NCBI GenBank assembly: GCA_024687305.1
Contig: JAILEQ010000110.1
Span: 1 to 36,619 of the forward strand
Direction: 5' to 3'
Length of the DNA stretch: 36,619 nucleotides
Source of the DNA: Lachnospiraceae bacterium
GTDB lineage: Bacteria > Bacillota > Clostridia > Lachnospirales > Lachnospiraceae
The notes below the pieces were generated by a model. It was not told the origin of the DNA, did not search any database, and saw only the letters and a list, made by a program, of their open reading frames with translations. Both the position numbers and the translations under genes were made by a program. Shown piece after piece: positions 1 to 6,715 of this stretch. Every line of letters begins with the position of its first letter. Within the stretch, counting starts at the first letter, position 1.

Positions 1-255
1 CCTGTTACATATTTCCCCATTCAGAAGGGTGAATTGCTTTATGACGACTTTGATTCAAGTATCAAAGTCAGGTCGGTGAACGCCAAAAAGCTTGTATTGG
101 ATATTGACGGATATCTCGTAGAGCCAAACGAAGACGGAACAATAAATATGCAAGCGGAACCCTTAAAAAAAGTAACACTTGAAAAAGGCCGATCAATCCA
201 ACTTGTAACGCTCAGCATGGATGCAGGTTCAAATATCAGCATTTCCTTTGAATAG
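1..255 (+). CDS. C-terminal part of an unknown protein, cut by the window edge
   Basis: The reading frame is open from base 1 and ends at TAG 253-255, so only the last 84 residues are present and the true start lies outside the window. The visible piece is hydrophilic with alternating beta-type residues (ends SNISISFE). It has no membrane helix, cysteine motif or domain that I recognise. Its last codons, from the TCC codon at 244, are also the first bases of a 93-bp direct repeat whose second copy starts at 1378. An intrinsic terminator follows directly. A TTG at 34 in frame could be mistaken for a start, but codons upstream of it are open and it has no ribosome site. No function is proposed. 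Confidence 0.6.
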   Translation, partial: PVTYFPIQKGELLYDDFDSSIKVRSVNAKKLVLDIDGYLVEPNEDGTINMQAEPLKKVTLEKGRSIQLVTLSMDAGSNISISFE

Positions 256-336
256 GAAAGTAGAAAGCGGGAAAAGCAACGTAAACGCGGAGAGTGATCG
301 CATACGTTGCTTTTTATGATCAGGTGCGCCGAAAAA
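244..336. repeat. 93-bp direct repeat, copy 1
   Basis: Bases 244-336 recur at 1378-1470 with a single visible difference (AAAGCGGG versus AAAACGGG). The copy begins inside the last codons of the left gene and carries its terminator hairpin. The two copies bracket the DUF3800 gene, its RNA candidate and the damaged ribbon-helix-helix gene. Confidence 0.9.
272..315 (+). terminator. intrinsic terminator of the left-edge gene
   Basis: The stem AAAAGCAACGTA (272-283) pairs with TACGTTGCTTTT (303-314) and ends in a T run. It lies 17 bases after the stop codon. The same hairpin is present in the second repeat copy near 1406-1449. The A run on the other side would also let it work on the minus strand. 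Confidence 0.75.
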
Positions 337-348
337 GTGCAGCAAAAT

Positions 349-386
349 GGCACGGTCTCCGCATATCTACAATGCAGGTCCGTGCC
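349..386 (-). terminator. probable terminator of the DUF3800 gene
   Basis: GGCACGG (349-355) and CCGTGCC (380-386) form a 7-bp stem with a long loop. On the minus strand it is followed by ATTTTG, about 40 bases past the DUF3800 stop. The T run is short, so this is only a likely terminator. Confidence 0.45.
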
Positions 387-425
387 TTGTATAATCATAT
401 TAGAGCTAATGTTTTCCATGAATAA

Positions 426-1103
426 TTACTCGAATTCATATTTTTTCAGGTCTTTGAGATAATTCTTGTATAACCCATCTTCCCCACCGAAAAAACGTTG
501 TTCTTGAATTGATAAAGTGTGTTTCTCCAACTTTAATTCAGAAAGCTTCATAGTACAGATAAAGTCCGTGGCTTGAAACAGTCTATAATCGGACGGTAGT
601 ACCTTCTTGGTAACGACAGAAGGCAACAGAATATTAAATACTGAAGCAAGAATTCGTGATAATTCCACTTGGCCGTTATCATAGTATATCTTTACAATGT
701 CATATGATAAAAGCATTTCGTAATTGTTTTTTACCCACTCACCGATTTGTTTGGAAAGTTTTCCGGTTGCATCCGTTATATCTTCAACATTACGTTTCTC
801 GATATAAAACGATTTGAATTTTATCTTTGTCTTACGAACAAATCCCATCATCTTCATTAGAATTTTTCTTCGGACTACGATATCTTCATACTTAAATTCA
901 GACTCCATTCGGATAATCGGGCCTGCATGTAAGCAATGCTGTGGATATCCCAAATATGTCAGTTCATGCTCCAGCGAGATGAGACATTCATTAATGTCGT
1001 TACTTTGATCATGAAAGACCATTGTAACTATGTAATATGGTGCTATCGGCTGATACTCGCCGAAATCACCTGATTCATCAATAAAAATGCTTAATTCCCT
1101 CAT
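426..1103 (-). CDS. DUF3800 family protein
   Basis: This 225-residue protein has the family hallmark near its N terminus, FIDESGDFG (Asp9, Glu10, Asp13). Further acidic residues sit at YYDNGQ (Asp142) and QATDFIC (Asp180), as in this RNase H-like fold family. DUF3800 proteins are thought to be metal-dependent nuclease-like proteins that often travel with mobile or defence DNA; their biochemical role is not settled. The start is ATG at 1103, because a GGAGGG ribosome site stands 4-5 bases upstream. A longer frame to 1232 runs backward through a terminator-like hairpin and structured RNA and is not credible. A structured RNA candidate lies immediately upstream on the same strand, and the whole module sits between two 93-bp direct repeats. 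Confidence 0.85.
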   Translation of the reverse strand: MRELSIFIDESGDFGEYQPIAPYYIVTMVFHDQSNDINECLISLEHELTYLGYPQHCLHAGPIIRMESEFKYEDIVVRRKILMKMMGFVRKTKIKFKSFYIEKRNVEDITDATGKLSKQIGEWVKNNYEMLLSYDIVKIYYDNGQVELSRILASVFNILLPSVVTKKVLPSDYRLFQATDFICTMKLSELKLEKHTLSIQEQRFFGGEDGLYKNYLKDLKKYEFE

Positions 1104-1119
1104 AACCCTCCAAGACAAA

Positions 1120-1235
1120 AGAAAAAGGTGTGGGACACCCACACCATATCGATGGACCCGGGTCTTACGACCAGCCCTCGGTAATGCGAACATTACCTTG
1201 TATACACATATTACCATAGGCGCAATTAACACGCA
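1120..1235 (-). ncRNA. structured RNA candidate upstream of DUF3800 (DUF3800-type RNA motif)
   Basis: Read on the minus strand, this stretch contains a string of tight hairpins. GGTAATG-TTCG-CATTACC (1197-1180) is capped by a UUCG tetraloop. GGTC-GTAA-GACC (1172-1161) is capped by a GNRA tetraloop. CCAT-CGAT-ATGG comes next, and then GGTGTGGG-TGT-CCCACACC (1145-1127) followed by TTTTTCTTTTG, which looks like an intrinsic terminator. The DUF3800 start codon comes about 20 bases later. Several conserved RNA motifs named DUF3800-I and onward have been described from comparative genomics next to DUF3800 genes. I recognise the context, not a specific member, so the exact class and ends are uncertain. 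It may be a free small RNA or a transcription-attenuating leader. Confidence 0.6.
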
Positions 1236-1249
1236 ACTAATACTTCCGG

Positions 1250-1381
1250 TTATTTCTTCTCCAGATTCTTCTCGTGCTCCTTAATCGCCTGCCTTATAAG
1301 GTAAAGCACTTCTCCGTTAATGGAACGTCCCTCATACTCTGCAAGATCCTTAAGCTTATCATGTGTTTCTGTATCTATCCT
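1250..1381 (-). pseudogene. ribbon-helix-helix (Arc-like) protein gene lacking its start
   Basis: The minus-strand frame ending at TAA 1252-1250 reads IQRIDTETHDKLKDLAEYEG, then RSINGEVLYLIRQAIKEHEK and NLEKK. This is the body of an Arc/MetJ-type ribbon-helix-helix DNA-binding protein with strand, helix A and the RSINGEV helix B. Going upstream the frame enters the second copy of the 93-bp repeat at about 1378-1381. It stays open to a TAA near the far end of that copy but contains no ATG, GTG or TTG. The 5' end therefore seems to have been removed or replaced at the repeat boundary. Such proteins are often antitoxins or autoregulators, and this one may once have controlled the DUF3800 module downstream. 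Confidence 0.6.
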
Positions 1382-1470
1382 TTGAATAGGAAAGTAGAAA
1401 ACGGGAAAAGCAACGTAAACGCGGAGAGTGATCGCATACGTTGCTTTTTATGATCAGGTGCGCCGAAAAA
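1378..1470. repeat. 93-bp direct repeat, copy 2
   Basis: This is the partner of 244-336 at a constant offset of 1134 bases. It again contains the AAAAGCAACGTA/TACGTTGCTTTT hairpin. It interrupts the 5' end of the ribbon-helix-helix gene, which suggests that this copy is the newer junction. Confidence 0.9.
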
Positions 1471-1527
1471 AGGCAACAAAAAAGAGATATGTAGCGCAAA
1501 CCGTAGCTTTGGGGGAGAAACACGAGC

Positions 1528-1684
1528 GCGAGCGGGCTCATATTTTGCTGACGCAAAATATTCGTGTCGCGCTGTCGCGCTATCGTCTGCTCGCAAATCG
1601 AACACACTTGTGATCAAGCTCCCGTGTGTTCTTTTGCTCTCATCCGGCCCCGCTCGTAGAAACGCGCAGGTCGTCCCCGCGAGA
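1528..1684. repeat. 157-bp structured direct repeat, left copy
   Basis: Bases 1528-1684 recur at 8803-8959 with two visible differences (GCTGACG/GCTAACG and GTGATC/GTGAGC). The repeat is a chain of hairpins: TATTTTGC/GCAAAATA, GCGAGC paired with GCTCGC further on, and GAACACAC/GTGTGTTC. No coding frame in it is convincing. The two copies bracket the A+T-rich island, and each is followed by a palindrome carrying the 3' end of a tRNA-Gly. Confidence 0.9.
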
Positions 1685-1713
1685 GGTTCAGCGAACCTCT
1701 TCGCATGTACTTC

Positions 1714-1795
1714 CCCCGGCTCGCGTTTGAACAAAAAAGAGGATATCCGATTGGATATCCTCTCTTTTTGTTCAGAGCGCGAGACGGGGATCGAA
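1714..1795. repeat. palindrome with tRNA-Gly 3'-end remnant (left island end)
   Basis: An inner terminator-like stem AGAGGATATCC (1738-1748)/GGATATCCTCT (1753-1763) is nested in longer arms. One arm ends in CGCGAGACGGGGA (1778-1790), and a diverged inverted copy of it starts near 1714. Bases 1775-1795 match 9082-9102, the 3' end of the intact tRNA-Gly, for 21 bases, and then diverge at once. This is what the left attachment site of a tRNA-integrated element would look like. There is no complete tRNA here. The rest of the stretch to 1920 holds only short inverted repeats (GGTTAA/TTAACC near 1852-1877 and ATGGTACCAT near 1902-1911). Confidence 0.65.
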
Positions 1796-1920
1796 TCGAG
1801 CAAAAAAAGGACAGTAAATCCAGTAAAGAAAGGAGTTTCGGGTATCCCGTTGGTTAAAAAATCTGCAAATCTTAACCAAAAATCTAATGTATTATAGAAC
1901 GATGGTACCATTAACTCAGT

Positions 1921-2172
1921 TCAAATATCCCATAGAAAAATATCTATATCTTCCTTTTCGATTCCTAAAACATGCCAAAATTCTATCCATTCGGAAAGAG
2001 TAAAGAGTCCATTATTAAAACGGTAAACAATGGTGCTTCTTGGCATAAACATTTCATTTGCGATGTATTCCCAGCTCATTTTTTTATACTGTTTGCCCCC
2101 TAAACAGTGTACTGTCATTTTTTGTATTTTCGTTTCTATTTTGTCATGATATGTAAGTGTAACTTTAGGCAA
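1921..2172 (-). CDS. small putative DNA-binding protein, divergent from the XRE regulator
   Basis: This 83-residue frame starts with TTG at 2172 behind a strong ribosome site (AAGGAGGGG, 7 bases upstream), which supports it as a real gene. Residues 31-70 (WEYIANEMFMPRSTIVYRF and the helix after it) look like a small helix-turn-helix. In size and position it resembles the Cro/excisionase-type partner of a phage-like repressor. It is transcribed away from the XRE gene at 2331 across a 158-bp region containing matching TGTTACA/TGTAACA sites. No specific family is recognised. It could be an autoregulatory partner of the repressor or a remnant of a larger element. Confidence 0.55.
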   Translation of the reverse strand: MPKVTLTYHDKIETKIQKMTVHCLGGKQYKKMSWEYIANEMFMPRSTIVYRFNNGLFTLSEWIEFWHVLGIEKEDIDIFLWDI

Positions 2173-2195
2173 TATATTACCCCTCCTTATTTTTT

Positions 2196-2229
2196 CTGTT
2201 ACAACAAATAAATATAATTAGTGTAACAG
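2196..2229. promoter_or_regulatory. candidate operator: inverted repeat CTGTTACA ... TGTAACAG
   Basis: CTGTTACA (2196-2203) and TGTAACAG (2222-2229) form a perfect 8-bp inverted repeat with an 18-bp spacer, between the divergent small gene and the XRE gene. A further TGTAAC at 2263-2268 abuts the -35 box of the XRE promoter. This arrangement is typical of sites bound by a phage-type repressor, probably the XRE protein itself (inference). Confidence 0.5.
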
Positions 2230-2268
2230 TATTGTTATATATTGTCATTTTTGTCCATTCCCTGTAAC

Positions 2269-2297
2269 TTGTACGGTTATTTAGTCCATGCTATATT
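2269..2297 (+). promoter_or_regulatory. sigma-A-type promoter of the XRE regulator
   Basis: TTGTAC (2269-2274) and TATATT (2292-2297) are separated by exactly 17 bases and lie just upstream of the ATG at 2331. The operator-like TGTAAC half-site overlaps the upstream edge of the -35 box, which suggests autoregulation. Confidence 0.55.
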
Positions 2298-2330
2298 TTA
2301 AATAGATAGTAGTAGATTGGAGAAAAGTTT

Positions 2331-2642
2331 ATGAGTATAGGTGAACGAATTAGAAATAAGAGGGAATCATTAAACATTAGTCAGACGGATCTTGCTATGA
2401 GAGTAGGTATCTCAAAGCAAACACTTTACAAATATGAAAATGACATTATTGATAATATTCCCAAGAGTGTAATAGAAAAAATATCACAGCAGTTAGAATG
2501 TTCGCCTGCTTTTATTATGGGTTGGGAAAGCAACCAAATGAACAGTGATATGTTTCCGATTATTAGTATGTTAGACGCGAGCGAAAGGGAGGAATTACTA
2601 ATTTTTGCAAACAATCTGATTAATCGCAGACAGGTTGATTAG
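2331..2642 (+). CDS. XRE-family transcriptional regulator
   Basis: This 103-residue protein has an N-terminal Cro/CI-type helix-turn-helix at about residues 5-66 (GERIRNKRESLNISQTDLAM, then VGISKQTLYKYEN). It is followed by a short tail without a LexA-like protease domain. The start ATG is preceded by TTGGAGA at a good distance and by a clear promoter. It lies divergent to the small gene at 1921-2172 and directly upstream of the DUF5677/nuclease/helicase run. It most likely represses its own promoter and perhaps the downstream genes. Such regulators commonly control phage-derived or defence modules. Confidence 0.88.
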   Translation: MSIGERIRNKRESLNISQTDLAMRVGISKQTLYKYENDIIDNIPKSVIEKISQQLECSPAFIMGWESNQMNSDMFPIISMLDASEREELLIFANNLINRRQVD

Positions 2643-2700
2643 TGTTTCTAACAATGGAAATTAACTCGCATTTTTTTTGACGCAAAAGGAATAGAAAAGC

Positions 2701-3510
2701 TTGGAAAAGATGAAAAGTGAAAATATAAAAACCGATGATGCTATAACAGATTTTAATGAAATAATAGAATTATGTAGACAATATTTGATAGAACAGCAAC
2801 ATAAAGAAGAGGCATCTTATAATTATGCTTTGCTACGAATATTTAGTTCGATCCTTTTGACCAGTTCTGAGACAGTATCTTTATTGAGAGAGGGCTATTC
2901 TGAAGGTGCTCTGGCTTTATCAAGGCGTCTATATGAGGGACTCGTTATTACAGATTTTATGATAAAAAAATATCACGAAAATGATAATAAAGTTTTAGAG
3001 CGCTTTCTTTATGCTCATGCCGTAAGCGCGATTAAAGAAGATTTATGCATGCTGGAATATAAATTGAAAGAAGATAGTAATGAGAATGAAAAGAACTCAG
3101 CTAAAAAACTGATTGGAAATTTGAAGAAACAATTGAATGATATAAGAGATGAAATAGGCATATCCAAAGATGAATTATTTAAAGATTATTGGTGGACAGG
3201 ATATAAAAGTTTTGCTGAACTCGCGAGTAAAACGGATTTTTCGCGAGATTATATGTATATAAAAGCCTCGAACAAAATCCATTTTAATGCATCTAGTATA
3301 TTCAACTATATTGATACTAGTGAGCAGGGAATACTTATTGGCGATTCAGAGCGAGGAGCTGAGTTGCCACTATGGTTTGCAACTACGGTATTCACTACAA
3401 TTGTAGGGCTGATTTATTCAATATTCCCATGTTTGTGTAATGAAAAAATATTAACGCGTTGCTGGAAATTATATGAAAAAACGAATTTTCTAATGAAAAA
3501 TAAGGTGTAA
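2701..3510 (+). CDS. DUF5677-like protein
   Basis: This is a mostly alpha-helical protein of 269 residues. The segment at about 45-90 (SSETVSLLREGYSEGALALS, then RRLYEGLVITDFM) and the later KASNKIHFNASSIF match the pattern I associate with DUF5677, a family of unknown function. The region around residue 230 is hydrophobic and might touch the membrane. The start is uncertain: TTG at 2701 lies about 10 bases after AAAAGG, and ATG at 2710 is the alternative. It follows the XRE gene by 58 bases and precedes the zinc-ribbon nuclease by 48 bases, all on one strand, so co-transcription is likely. Its part in the island is unknown. Confidence 0.65.
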   Translation: MEKMKSENIKTDDAITDFNEIIELCRQYLIEQQHKEEASYNYALLRIFSSILLTSSETVSLLREGYSEGALALSRRLYEGLVITDFMIKKYHENDNKVLERFLYAHAVSAIKEDLCMLEYKLKEDSNENEKNSAKKLIGNLKKQLNDIRDEIGISKDELFKDYWWTGYKSFAELASKTDFSRDYMYIKASNKIHFNASSIFNYIDTSEQGILIGDSERGAELPLWFATTVFTTIVGLIYSIFPCLCNEKILTRCWKLYEKTNFLMKNKV

Positions 3511-3558
3511 AAATCTGACGAATACAAGTATAGGTGAGATTTGTGAGCGAAAACGGGT

Positions 3559-5220
3559 ATGAATAGAAAAGAATCATTAGAAAGAACTCATCCTGAGTTG
3601 ATTTTAGAGTGGGACCAAGAAGAAAACGGTAAAGTGCAACCAACAATGTTTACTGCTGGAAGTCAGGCAAAAGTGTGGTGGAAGTGTAATAGTTGCGGCT
3701 ACAAATGGATGGCAAGCATTAATAGCAGAACTCGCGGAACCGGATGTCCTGAATGTGGTAAGAAGAAAATGGGAGAATCCCATAGAAAAACGGTTTTAGC
3801 TGGGGGCAAAAGTTCGCTTGCAGTAGTTGATCCATTGCTGGCATTGGAATGGAACTATGAAAAGAACCCAATATCCCCACATGAATTAACTGCAAATACA
3901 AATTATAAAGCGTGGTGGACATGTCCTGATTGTGGATATGTTTATCAATCGGCAGTATCGAATCGCCATAAGAATTCATCGGGATGTCCGGTATGTGCTA
4001 ATCAAGTACTATGCAGTGGAATTAATGATTTAAAAACGTTATATCCGGAAATTGCGTCGGAGTGGTCTGCAAAGAATGAAGAAGCGCCTAATAAAGTGCT
4101 TGCTGGTGGGCATACTAAGCATTTTTTTCAGTGTCATCGGTGCGGATATATATGGAGTGCTTCGAATGCGAGCAGGATAAGAGGGACTGGATGCCCGAAC
4201 TGCTCCTTTACACTACATACATCAATTCCAGAGCAAGTTATTTTCTTATGTTTAAAAACTGTTTGGCCATCAATTCGTAATTCATATAAACCAAGATGGC
4301 TGCAGGGTCGAGAAATAGATATATATATTCCTCATTTGAAAGTGGGAATAGAATATGATGGTGGTGGATGGCATCAAGATATAAAACGTGATATCGATAA
4401 AACGAAGATGATGCATGAGCATGGAATTGAGCTTATAAGAATAAGAGAAAGTAAATGCCCCAAAGTTGCAGACAATAGTATACAAATAACATTAAGGGAT
4501 AATGCGAGAAACTATTACGGCATTCAAAAAGCTATCGAAGAATTATGCGATATTTTGAATGAAAGGTTTGATGCAAATATTGAATTGCAGTGTAATGTGA
4601 AAGACGTATATGCAGAAGTAGTAGAAAAGTTTAGAAATAAGATATTAGATGTTTCATTTGCATCAGAATATCCGAATTTAATGAGTGAATGGAATTATGA
4701 AAAAAACAAAGGTCTAGATGCTCATAATATTTCACCTAAGAGTGGTATAAAAATTTGGTGGAGATGTAAGGACTGCGGATATGAATGGCAAAGTACGCCA
4801 GAGAGGAGAACAAGAGCGGGATGCCCATATTGCGCGCATGAAGTTGTATGGGCCGGACATAACGATGTGGCAACAATAAGACCAGACATTCTCGAAGAAT
4901 GGGATTATGAGAATAATCAAATCAAGCCGCAGGAGGTCATGGCAAGCAGTCACAAAAAAATAGCATGGAGCTGTAAAAAATGCGGGTACAAGTGGAGTTC
5001 GCCACTGTATAGCAAAGCGGCAGGACATGGTTGTCCCAAGTGCGCAAGAGAAACCGTGGCTAAAAAACAATCTAAACGAGTTAAAAATATTGAAACAGGG
5101 AAAATATATGATTCTGTTAAAGAAGCTTCTCAAGAAACCGGTATAGGTGAATCCAATATAACAAGAGTTTGCCGAGGAGAAGGAAAAAAGGCGGGCGGAT
5201 ATCATTGGATCTATTACTAA
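3559..5220 (+). CDS. multi-zinc-ribbon protein with PD-(D/E)XK-like nuclease and NUMOD1-like tail
   Basis: The 553-residue protein has a clear modular order. Three zinc-ribbon units at the N terminus each read LxxEWxxxxN...W.C..CGY.W...R..GxGCPxC, with cysteines 43/46/63/66, 122/125/143/146 and 192/195/212/215; these resemble the DUF4379 zinc-ribbon family. A nuclease-like domain spans about 222-300. It has Glu225, Asp254 in REIDIYIP and Glu265 in GIEYDGGGWH, followed by RDIDKTKMMHEHGIELIRI, the pattern of DUF559/Vsr-type PD-(D/E)XK enzymes. Two more zinc ribbons follow (403/406/422/425 and 472/475/492/495). A C-terminal piece at 505-553 (IETGKIYDSVKEASQETGIG) matches NUMOD1, a DNA-binding module of homing nucleases. 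It probably cuts DNA at sites chosen by the ribbons. The exact target and its partnership with the helicase downstream are inferred. Confidence 0.8.
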   Translation: MNRKESLERTHPELILEWDQEENGKVQPTMFTAGSQAKVWWKCNSCGYKWMASINSRTRGTGCPECGKKKMGESHRKTVLAGGKSSLAVVDPLLALEWNYEKNPISPHELTANTNYKAWWTCPDCGYVYQSAVSNRHKNSSGCPVCANQVLCSGINDLKTLYPEIASEWSAKNEEAPNKVLAGGHTKHFFQCHRCGYIWSASNASRIRGTGCPNCSFTLHTSIPEQVIFLCLKTVWPSIRNSYKPRWLQGREIDIYIPHLKVGIEYDGGGWHQDIKRDIDKTKMMHEHGIELIRIRESKCPKVADNSIQITLRDNARNYYGIQKAIEELCDILNERFDANIELQCNVKDVYAEVVEKFRNKILDVSFASEYPNLMSEWNYEKNKGLDAHNISPKSGIKIWWRCKDCGYEWQSTPERRTRAGCPYCAHEVVWAGHNDVATIRPDILEEWDYENNQIKPQEVMASSHKKIAWSCKKCGYKWSSPLYSKAAGHGCPKCARETVAKKQSKRVKNIETGKIYDSVKEASQETGIGESNITRVCRGEGKKAGGYHWIYY

Positions 5221-5278
5221 ATGACTCATTGAAATGAAGGATTCGGAATGAGCCAACATATGACTAGAACTGTTCCTT

Positions 5279-6715
5279 ATGATGAGTAACATGGACAATT
5301 ATATAGTCAAGGATATTAAGGTAAAGATGAGCGAAATAAAAGACTATTTGGTGAAGAAGACAATTGAAGAAATGCAGGAAAGTTTAAAGCAATATCGCAA
5401 GTGTATCCTAATTAGGCCGACTGGCTTTGGAAAAACTTATATTGCAATTCATGAAGCAGCTAACTATAAATGTACGATCTTTTTATATCCAAGGAAAATA
5501 ATAAAGCAGACGATAATGGAAAAATATAAAAAGGTCATTAAGTTATATAACATAAGGTTTATTAGTTATCAGAGATTGGCTAAAAATGCCAATAATTTAT
5601 TTGTTGTTGAAGGATTGAGAAGTGTAAATGATGGCGATTCTACTCTATTCATTTTTGATGAGGCCCATATGACTGGGGCAGAAAAGACTAGTGAAGCTAT
5701 ATGCAAATTGCAAAAATTATTTCCGAATTCAAATTATTTAGGATTGACGGCAACACCTGAACGAGCAGATTGGTATGATTATAAAAAGCATTTTTTTGAT
5801 GATCGAGTAATCTCTACATATACGCTTACGGATTGTATTAGGGATGAGTTGTTTAATAAGCCACATTATATATATACTTTGTTTTCAACGAAAGATTGTA
5901 TAACCAGTCTCAAAGAAAAGAATAACCAAGTGAAAGACAGAAAGACTCATGAAGTTATTTCGAAAAAACTCACTGATATTGAAGTACGAACAAGTGCGTT
6001 TTTAAATATGGATGAAGTGCTCAAAAATAGCATTAATGAAGCTGTTCAAAACATCACCTATTTAAAATTTATGGTCTTTTTTTCGAAAATTGAAACGTTG
6101 CATGCGAAAATTGATGTTATCGAAAACGCATTTTTAAAGGCGTTTCCAACGCACACAGTTAGAACTCTGATTATAACATCCGAAGAAAAATACAAAAAAA
6201 ACGTAGATAAAATGGGTGATTATGCCTATACAACAAACACTATAGATTTGATTGCAAGCGTTGATATGTTGTCTTTAGGATATCATGTTGATGATTTGTC
6301 GGGCGTAGTAATGTTGAGAGCTACAGAATCTGACATTATATATAAACAGCAAATTGGGCGATGTTTGTCTATTGCATCCCAAAATACGGCTATCATTTTT
6401 GATTTTGTTGGCAATATGTTTAGAAGACAGTATCATGTCGGTCCCAATTCCATAATCGAAAGAGATGACGCAAAAGGATTCCTAGGGGAAGATATAATGA
6501 ACTTAACGTCAAACGATGTACTATTACATGACTACGTCACTGAATTGGAGGACATAGACAGGATTATAGAAATAAGTTCTGACGAGATAAAGCGAGCTGT
6601 AATAAATGCTTATCTTTACAAAAATGCTCCAATAAAGTTTTGCGCTAGACGGCTACATATATCAATTTTAGAATTTAAACGATTGGTTAATTCATACAGA
6701 AAGTGGGAAACATAA
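5279..6715 (+). CDS. DEAD/DEAH-box superfamily 2 helicase
   Basis: This 478-residue protein has an ordered set of superfamily 2 motifs: Walker A RPTGFGKT (46-53), Walker B DEAH (127-130), motif III TATP (157-160), a motif V-like DMLSLGYHVDD (329-339) and motif VI QQIGR (357-361). This is the layout of the ATP-driven DNA translocases in restriction and anti-phage systems. The C-terminal 60 residues are unassigned and end in a helix-turn-helix-looking stretch (ARRLHISILEFKRLV). ATG codons at 5279, 5282 and 5294 are all possible starts, and the ribosome site is weak. It follows the zinc-ribbon nuclease by 58 bases, and its TAA is immediately followed by the ATG of the repeat protein, so the two are translationally coupled. 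It has no nuclease domain of its own; the neighbour may supply it. Confidence 0.85.
   Translation: MMSNMDNYIVKDIKVKMSEIKDYLVKKTIEEMQESLKQYRKCILIRPTGFGKTYIAIHEAANYKCTIFLYPRKIIKQTIMEKYKKVIKLYNIRFISYQRLAKNANNLFVVEGLRSVNDGDSTLFIFDEAHMTGAEKTSEAICKLQKLFPNSNYLGLTATPERADWYDYKKHFFDDRVISTYTLTDCIRDELFNKPHYIYTLFSTKDCITSLKEKNNQVKDRKTHEVISKKLTDIEVRTSAFLNMDEVLKNSINEAVQNITYLKFMVFFSKIETLHAKIDVIENAFLKAFPTHTVRTLIITSEEKYKKNVDKMGDYAYTTNTIDLIASVDMLSLGYHVDDLSGVVMLRATESDIIYKQQIGRCLSIASQNTAIIFDFVGNMFRRQYHVGPNSIIERDDAKGFLGEDIMNLTSNDVLLHDYVTELEDIDRIIEISSDEIKRAVINAYLYKNAPIKFCARRLHISILEFKRLVNSYRKWET

Noticed and set aside
1104-1232. N-terminal extension of the DUF3800 protein
   Set aside because: The extension would translate the structured RNA and its terminator hairpin; the ATG at 1103 has a strong ribosome site.
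1375-1911. A 178-codon minus-strand frame across the left island end
   Set aside because: It runs through hairpin repeats and the tRNA remnant, has no family resemblance, and includes the SIPVSRS stretch typical of false frames across tRNA 3' ends.
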